Shown here one piece after another: positions 1 to 5,121 of a stretch of 7,157 nucleotides of DNA. A program made the position numbers and the translations under genes. Origin of the DNA: Fimenecus sp045595185 (GTDB taxonomy: Bacteria; Bacillota; Clostridia; Oscillospirales; Acutalibacteraceae); NCBI GenBank assembly GCA_045595185.1, contig JAZNZX010000007.1, forward strand, positions 1-7,157, written 5' to 3'. The stretch's first letter is position 1. Each line of letters starts with the position of its first letter. Below the pieces are notes generated by a model. That model was not told the origin of the DNA. It searched no databases and saw only the letters and a list, made by a program, of their open reading frames with translations.

Positions 1-744
1 TGTTAAGAATATATCGAATACTGACGGTACAAAGTGTAAATGTGTTACCTTATTCTTTTCTACTTCTTCTAATATTTTTGCTGGCAAGAAATGTTCATCC
101 GGCTTTGATGCTGCAAGACTTCCTCCTGTCATTCCCCACCAAAAATGTTCCCATACTGAAACATCAAATGTATATGGTGTTTTCTGAAGTATTACATCAT
201 CCTTTTCTAATGGATAGAAATCGTGCATCCACAGTATTCTGTTTACTGCTGCCTTATGACTATTCTTTGCTCCCTTTGGATTGCCTGTACTTCCTGATGT
301 ATAGATTACATATGCTGTATCCTCTGGTAATGCGAGTATTTCTGTCTTTTTAGGTTGCTCTGTTGATTTGAGAACTTCCGTTGCATTGATACAAGGAACA
401 GTTGTTACGAGATTAGTGAACTTATCCTGTGTAATTACTGCTTTTGCATTTGAGTTTGATAATATGTAGTCTATTCTATCCTGTGGATAGTTGGGGTCAA
501 TCGGCAAGTATGCATTACCACCACGGATAATACCATACAATGCTCCATACATCTCAAAACTTCTCTCACAGATTACTGCTATTACAGACTTCTCGCCCTT
601 TGTGATTGTTCTTACCTTGTTATCAAGTCTTTCTGCGTAAGCTTTGAATTCTCTGTATGTTATTTCTTCTTCATTTGCTACGATACATACCTTATCTGCA
701 TTTTTGTTTGCTTGTTCTTCAAACAGACTGTATATTGTTGTGTT
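1..744 (-). other. Adenylation domain A2, N-terminal part, predicted serine
   Basis: Residues 1460-1707 are the start of a second A domain: ITYRE (1487-1491), GGNAYLPIDPNYP, YTSGSTGNPKG (1607-1617), QKTPYTFDVSVWEHF and THLHFVPSVF near the edge. The first four pocket positions read D1653, V1654, W1657 and H1696. They match the start of the serine code (DVWHLSLIDK), and the QKTP...FDVSVWE and HFVPS contexts resemble the serine-activating domain of EntF. The remaining six positions are outside the window, so the serine call is provisional. Confidence 0.85.
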
Positions 745-3700
745 TTCATGTATATCATATGCGTGGTGTGTATTGTTGAAACTGTTAAGTATTGTTTCTT
801 TTTCTTCGTTGTTTAATACAGTAATATCTTTGATTTGTTTGTTTTCATCAAGACATTGTTCAAGAATGTATAAATATGCCTCAATGAATTTGTTGATTGT
901 TTCTTCTTTGTAAAGGTCTGTACAATACTCTGTCAAAAGAATAACATCATCCATTCTCGGAAGAACATAAAAGCTAATTTCACTCTTAACCGATGACACC
1001 GTCATTGGCAAAAGCTCTGCTTTTTTATCATCAAATGTAACATCTGTCATATCTTCACTCTGATATGCAAACATCACATCATACAACGGATTTCTGTTTC
1101 CCGGTATGATTCCAAGCTTCTTTACAAGCTCACCAAACGGATAATTCTGGTTATCCATTGCACTAATCGAATATTCTTTTACTTCATTTGCAAATTCTTT
1201 GAATGTTTTTGTTCCTTCGGGCTTGTTTCTCAATGCAACAGTATTTACAAACATTCCTATTGTTTCAAGGAATTTACTGTTTCTGCCACTTACAGGCATA
1301 CCGACACAAACATCTTCATTTCCTGAATATTTTGAAAGAAGAATGTTAATTCCTGCCATGTAATATGCATAAGCAGTTATACCCAACTGTTTACACTTGT
1401 TGAGTATTTTTTCATTAAGCTCATTATCTATTCTTGTATAGATATTTACACCCTTGAAGCTCTGTTTCTCAGGTCTTTCATAATCTGTCGGTAATTCAAG
1501 TGCTGTCGGTTCTTCATTAAAGATGTTTAACCAATACTTTTCATTTTCTTCTGTATATGTATTTGTTACTGCAAATTCACCATACTGTACTGTTTCAGGC
1601 AATTCTCTTCCCATATACAATTCATTAAGCTCTTTGAAAAATACAGGCATAGATTCACCATCTACAACTATATGGTGTATTGATATTGCAATCGTTTCTT
1701 TATCACAACCTACACGAATAAGTGGTGATTTTTCAAGGTCAAACGGTCTGTTAACGCTTTCTGTTTCTTCAATAGTAGTTTCCGCCGTTTCATCTATTAC
1801 CTGAACAATTGCACCGTTTCGATTTTCAAAATGTGTTCTTAAACTTTCGTGTCTTGCAATAAGGTCGTTGACTGCTTTCTGAAGTCGTTCTTTATCCACA
1901 TTTTCTGCCTTGAACAAGTAACTGATATTGTAATGTGTTGATTCAGGACTTATCATCTGTGCTGTATACACACGCATCTGTGCACTTGTTGCAGGAAGAA
2001 CACTATCATACTCCACAGAAACATTTTCTGTTTCCTTTTCTTCAAGGCATTCTGCAAATTCACGAATATCCTTGCTTGCGAAAATTGTTTTTATAGATAC
2101 TGTATAGCCTTTTTCTTCCAATTTTGCTATAAGCTCGATTGCCTTAAGTGAGTCACCACCAATATCAAAGAAATTCTCAAGCAAACCGACCTTTTCTATT
2201 CCAAGAACGCCAGCTATACACTCTGTTAAAACTTTTTCTTTTTCTGTTGTCGGTGCTACATATCCCACATCTGCATTGATGTTATCAAGGTCGATTTCAG
2301 GCAAAGCATTTCTGTTTGCCTTACCACTTGCTGTCATTGGCATTTTATCGAGATATGTAAATATATGAGGAATCATATATTTAGGCAAGGTTGCAGAAAG
2401 AATTTTTCTTAATTCCTTTGCTGCGATTTCTGTTCCCGTATAGAACGCACAAAGCAACTGTCTGTCTTCTTTATCCTTGCGAACTACCACAACAGCTCTT
2501 TCTATACCCTCTACTGCCTGTAATACACTTTCTATTTCTCCAAGCTCTATTCTGAGTCCTCGGATTTTTACCTGGAAATCCTTTCTGCCTATATACACAA
2601 GATTTCCGTCTTCTCGCCAATATGCATGGTCACCTGTTCTATACAGTTTTCCTTCACCAAACGGATTATCAATAAACTTTTCTGCCGTCTGTTCCGGTCT
2701 GTTAAGGTATCCTGCTGATACAGAATCACCTGCAATACACAATTCACCTGTCACACCAATTGGTGTTGGTTTTAAATATTTATCAAGAATATATACCTGT
2801 GTATTTGCTATTGGTTTACCTACCGTTATCTTATCAACAAATGTATCTGTATCCGCAAATGTTGACCAGATTGGCACTTCTGTTACACCATATATGTTGT
2901 AAATCTTGGCATTAGTTAATTTTTTCAGCTCGTTAAGATACGACTCTTCCATAGCTTCACCACCAAGAAGAATTGCCTTAATATTTCTTAAGAATTCTCT
3001 TTGGCTTGGTTCTGCCGTTAACACCTTGAGCTTTGTTGGTGTTGTCTGTAAAAATTCACCTTTTTCTCTTGTGAGAAGTCGATTAAGTGCATACTGATTT
3101 CGACATTCCTGCTCATTTGCAAGCACAACCCGAAGACCGTTTACCAATGTGGCAACAGTTTCTGTTACGAATATATCGAAGCTACAGGTTGAAATTGAAA
3201 GGATTGCTTCAAAATCGTCTTTTATGATTTTACCAAAAATGTTGTGTTCATTCTTCCAGATGTAGTTCACAACATTTCGATGCCTTGCCATAACTGCTTT
3301 TGGTTGTCCTGTACTACCTGATGTATAGATACAATAACAAAGAGAGTCATTGGTCATTTCCACACAAGGATTATCTGTGTTTTCTGTATATAAAAGCGAG
3401 TCAATATTTTCCTGTGACACTACAAATTTTGCGTTTGTGTCCTTGCACATATTTTCTATTCTCTCTGCCGGAAGCTCCATATCAATCGGAAGATATGCTG
3501 CTCCTGTTTTGAGAATACCGAACAAAGCCGTCAGAAGATAACTCTTTCTTGGCAGCATAAGTCCCACTACATCGCCTTTGCCTATTCCCTTTTCTAAAAG
3601 TGCATTTGCTATTCTGTTTGCTTCTTCATTAAATTCTCTGTATGTGAGCTTTTTGTCCGTTGCAACAAGGGCCACCTTATCAGGTGTTCTTTCGACCTGT

Positions 3701-5121
3701 GCTTCAAGCAACTGATGAATACACTTGTCCTTTGGATAGTCTGCTTCTGTATTGTTGAAGTCGTTGAAAACTGTATCTTTCTCATCTTCTGTTAATACAT
3801 TGATGTTTTTGATAAGTGTATTCTCATTGAGTGCAGATTCAAGGATAGAAATATATCCATTTGTGAAGCTTTCTGCTTCTCTTTCTGTATATATTTCTTC
3901 TGCATATGATGTTCTTACTATATATCCTTCTGGGTTCTTCATGATTGTTACAGTAAGATTAAACTCTGTCTGTTCTTCAAATGATACTACTTCAGGCTTA
4001 AGTGCTCCGTTTACAATCTCACTTCCGTCACCTGTATAGTAGTTTTCAAATACAAACAATGCATCTATACTCTTTGCATCAATATTTGTCTGCTTGTATA
4101 TCTCTGCAAGTGGTAATATTCCATTTACATTTGCGTTGATTGTCTGTTTCTGTGTTTCCTTTAACGCTTCTGCAAGTGTACTGTTTTCATTTGTCTGTAC
4201 TCTTACCGGTACTGTGTTGATGAAAAGACCTACGGTATTCTCAATATCTTTAAGTGGAATACTTCTACCTGATATTATTTTGTCGTAGACTATATCTTCA
4301 CTGCCTGAGTATTTCTGTAATGCTATACCGAACGCACATTCAAATACTGAGTTTGCTGTTACCTTGTTTTCTCTTGCAAGCTTTTCAATGTTCTTTGCTG
4401 CTTCTTCACTTACAGGTGTAGTAAATGTGATAATATTTTCATTCTTTATATTATCCTTCTTTTCCTTACCGTAAATATGTGAAGCTTCACTTTCTGCAAG
4501 AAGGTTTTTCCAGTATTCTGTTACTGCTTCTGTATCCTGTTTCTTAATCCAATTTGCATACTCTGCATATGAGGTGTTTTCTTCTGCTTCCTTCTTGATT
4601 TCTGCTCTTAATTCTTCTACATTCTTTCCATTTGCAAGCTCACTGTAGAATCTTTGTAAATCACTGATAATTACAGGTAAACACCAACCATCAAGAATGA
4701 TATGGTGTGAATGCATTATCATATATCTTGCATCTGTGAATTCTACTACTGTTACTCTGAAAAGTGAATCCTTCTGTAAATCAAGTGCTGTATTCAAATC
4801 CTTTTCTACGATTTCATCAAGAACTTCTTTTGAATATGGCATATTCTCTTCGAGAACAGTAAATTCCGGTTTTCTGTTCTCTAATATTACCTGCTTGATT
4901 GCTCCTGTTGATTTAAGTACTGTAAATGCTGATTTGAGTACTTCATGTCTTACTGAAAGCATTTCTACGCTCTTTCTGAGCATTTCAACATCTGCTTCTT
5001 TTTCTATCTTTGTCACATTCTGTAGCTGATAGGTCTTTGTATCTTGGCTTTGGAAATATTGGGCATAGATACCTTCCTGGGATGGAGTTAAGGAATATAT
5101 ATCTTTAATATTACTATTCAT
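1..5121 (-). CDS. Nonribosomal peptide synthetase, 3'-partial (C-A-PCP-C-A…)
   Basis: The frame is open for 1707 codons from ATG 5121-5119 to the left edge with no stop; motifs checked along its length all fall in one frame. Domain order: C1 (about 1-445, active-site HHIILDG at 139-145), A1 (465-945, YTSGSTG at 599-605, catalytic Lys934), PCP (954-1030, Ser991), C2 (1038-1460, HHIVVDG at 1149-1155), and A2 from about 1460 (YTSGSTG at 1607-1613), cut after its pocket begins. The protein is a cytosolic multimodular synthetase adding at least two residues, inferred as Gly then Ser. The ATG was chosen because a GGAG sits 8 nt upstream and because the protein then begins just before the C1 motif LTPSQEG (11-17), as acceptor-side NRPS subunits do. 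An in-frame GTG three codons upstream (5130-5128) is possible but overlaps the GGAG. The final domains, including any thioesterase, are not visible. Confidence 0.95.
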   Translation of the reverse strand, partial: MNSNIKDIYSLTPSQEGIYAQYFQSQDTKTYQLQNVTKIEKEADVEMLRKSVEMLSVRHEVLKSAFTVLKSTGAIKQVILENRKPEFTVLEENMPYSKEVLDEIVEKDLNTALDLQKDSLFRVTVVEFTDARYMIMHSHHIILDGWCLPVIISDLQRFYSELANGKNVEELRAEIKKEAEENTSYAEYANWIKKQDTEAVTEYWKNLLAESEASHIYGKEKKDNIKNENIITFTTPVSEEAAKNIEKLARENKVTANSVFECAFGIALQKYSGSEDIVYDKIISGRSIPLKDIENTVGLFINTVPVRVQTNENSTLAEALKETQKQTINANVNGILPLAEIYKQTNIDAKSIDALFVFENYYTGDGSEIVNGALKPEVVSFEEQTEFNLTVTIMKNPEGYIVRTSYAEEIYTEREAESFTNGYISILESALNENTLIKNINVLTEDEKDTVFNDFNNTEADYPKDKCIHQLLEAQVERTPDKVALVATDKKLTYREFNEEANRIANALLEKGIGKGDVVGLMLPRKSYLLTALFGILKTGAAYLPIDMELPAERIENMCKDTNAKFVVSQENIDSLLYTENTDNPCVEMTNDSLCYCIYTSGSTGQPKAVMARHRNVVNYIWKNEHNIFGKIIKDDFEAILSISTCSFDIFVTETVATLVNGLRVVLANEQECRNQYALNRLLTREKGEFLQTTPTKLKVLTAEPSQREFLRNIKAILLGGEAMEESYLNELKKLTNAKIYNIYGVTEVPIWSTFADTDTFVDKITVGKPIANTQVYILDKYLKPTPIGVTGELCIAGDSVSAGYLNRPEQTAEKFIDNPFGEGKLYRTGDHAYWREDGNLVYIGRKDFQVKIRGLRIELGEIESVLQAVEGIERAVVVVRKDKEDRQLLCAFYTGTEIAAKELRKILSATLPKYMIPHIFTYLDKMPMTASGKANRNALPEIDLDNINADVGYVAPTTEKEKVLTECIAGVLGIEKVGLLENFFDIGGDSLKAIELIAKLEEKGYTVSIKTIFASKDIREFAECLEEKETENVSVEYDSVLPATSAQMRVYTAQMISPESTHYNISYLFKAENVDKERLQKAVNDLIARHESLRTHFENRNGAIVQVIDETAETTIEETESVNRPFDLEKSPLIRVGCDKETIAISIHHIVVDGESMPVFFKELNELYMGRELPETVQYGEFAVTNTYTEENEKYWLNIFNEEPTALELPTDYERPEKQSFKGVNIYTRIDNELNEKILNKCKQLGITAYAYYMAGINILLSKYSGNEDVCVGMPVSGRNSKFLETIGMFVNTVALRNKPEGTKTFKEFANEVKEYSISAMDNQNYPFGELVKKLGIIPGNRNPLYDVMFAYQSEDMTDVTFDDKKAELLPMTVSSVKSEISFYVLPRMDDVILLTEYCTDLYKEETINKFIEAYLYILEQCLDENKQIKDITVLNNEEKETILNSFNNTHHAYDIHENTTIYSLFEEQANKNADKVCIVANEEEITYREFKAYAERLDNKVRTITKGEKSVIAVICERSFEMYGALYGIIRGGNAYLPIDPNYPQDRIDYILSNSNAKAVITQDKFTNLVTTVPCINATEVLKSTEQPKKTEILALPEDTAYVIYTSGSTGNPKGAKNSHKAAVNRILWMHDFYPLEKDDVILQKTPYTFDVSVWEHFWWGMTGGSLAASKPDEHFLPAKILEEVEKNKVTHLHFVPSVFDIFLT
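745..2010 (-). other. Condensation domain C2 (L-donor type)
   Basis: Residues 1038-1460 of the downstream gene begin with LPATSAQMRVYTAQ, the S-AQ-R form usual for internal condensation domains accepting L or achiral donors. Further motifs are ARHESLRTHF, HHIVVDGES (1149-1157, His1150 and Asp1154) and IGMFVNT (1288-1294). It should join the growing chain on PCP to the amino acid loaded by A2. The contrast with C1 fits the absence of an E domain in the A1 module. Confidence 0.87.
2032..2262 (-). other. Peptidyl carrier protein (PCP) between A1 and C2
   Basis: Residues 954-1030 carry ENFFDIGGDSLKAIEL, with the phosphopantetheine serine at 991 (codon 2151-2149). It sits between A1 and C2 with no E domain, as in an ordinary elongation module. 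The motif is GGDSL, although carriers feeding C domains often have GGHSL. Confidence 0.93.
2287..3729 (-). other. Adenylation domain A1, predicted glycine
   Basis: Residues 465-945 contain all the main A-domain motifs: LTYRE (492-496), TGAAYLPID, YTSGSTGQPK (599-608), FDIFVTE, IYGVTE (743-748), GELCIAG, YRTGD, GRKDFQVKIRG, LPKYMIPH and PMTASGK (Lys934). Aligning by eye to the GrsA pocket gives D649, I650, T653, Q692, L718, G720, I743, I751, W752 and K934, i.e. DITQLGIIWK. The commonly quoted glycine code is DILQLGLIWK, so 8 of 10 positions agree. The A5 motif has Val where Pro is usual (YGVTE). Glycine is the best call; another small residue remains possible. Confidence 0.85.
2290..2739 (-). 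repeat. Paralogous A-domain block, copy in downstream gene
   Basis: These 150 codons (CIAG through LPEID) align without gaps to 6707-7156 in the upstream gene, at a constant offset of 4417 bp. By hand count about 98 of 150 residues are identical. Identical DNA tracts include 20 bp at 2663-2682, 17 bp at 2330-2346 and 15 bp at 2605-2619. The block is part of A1 and is not a mobile element. Confidence 0.8.
3787..5121 (-). other. Condensation domain C1 with acceptor docking start (D-donor type)
   Basis: Residues 1-445 of the downstream gene. The N-terminus IKDIYSLTPSQEGIYAQYF resembles the acceptor COM segment plus the LTPxQEG motif typical of subunit-initial C domains that follow an E domain. 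Other core motifs are RHEVLKSAF, HHIILDGW (139-146, with His140 and Asp144 at the active-site positions) and VGLFINT (297-303). It should condense the D-configured intermediate from the upstream carrier with the residue loaded by A1. The D-donor (DCL) assignment rests on the motif type and the upstream E domain; a phylogeny would settle it. Confidence 0.85.

Noticed and set aside
42..5029. Many plus-strand open frames of 60-141 codons opposite the downstream NRPS gene (for example 2477-2902 and 4697-5029)
   Set aside because: They lie antisense to continuous NRPS domains, have Ser/Phe/Leu-rich low-complexity translations typical of the reverse of Lys/Glu-rich coding sequence, and show no recognizable domain.
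5114..5121. A frameshift splitting one larger NRPS into two frames
   Set aside because: The break falls exactly at an E/C boundary, with a docking-type tail, a Shine-Dalgarno and an acceptor-type N-terminus, as at natural subunit junctions.
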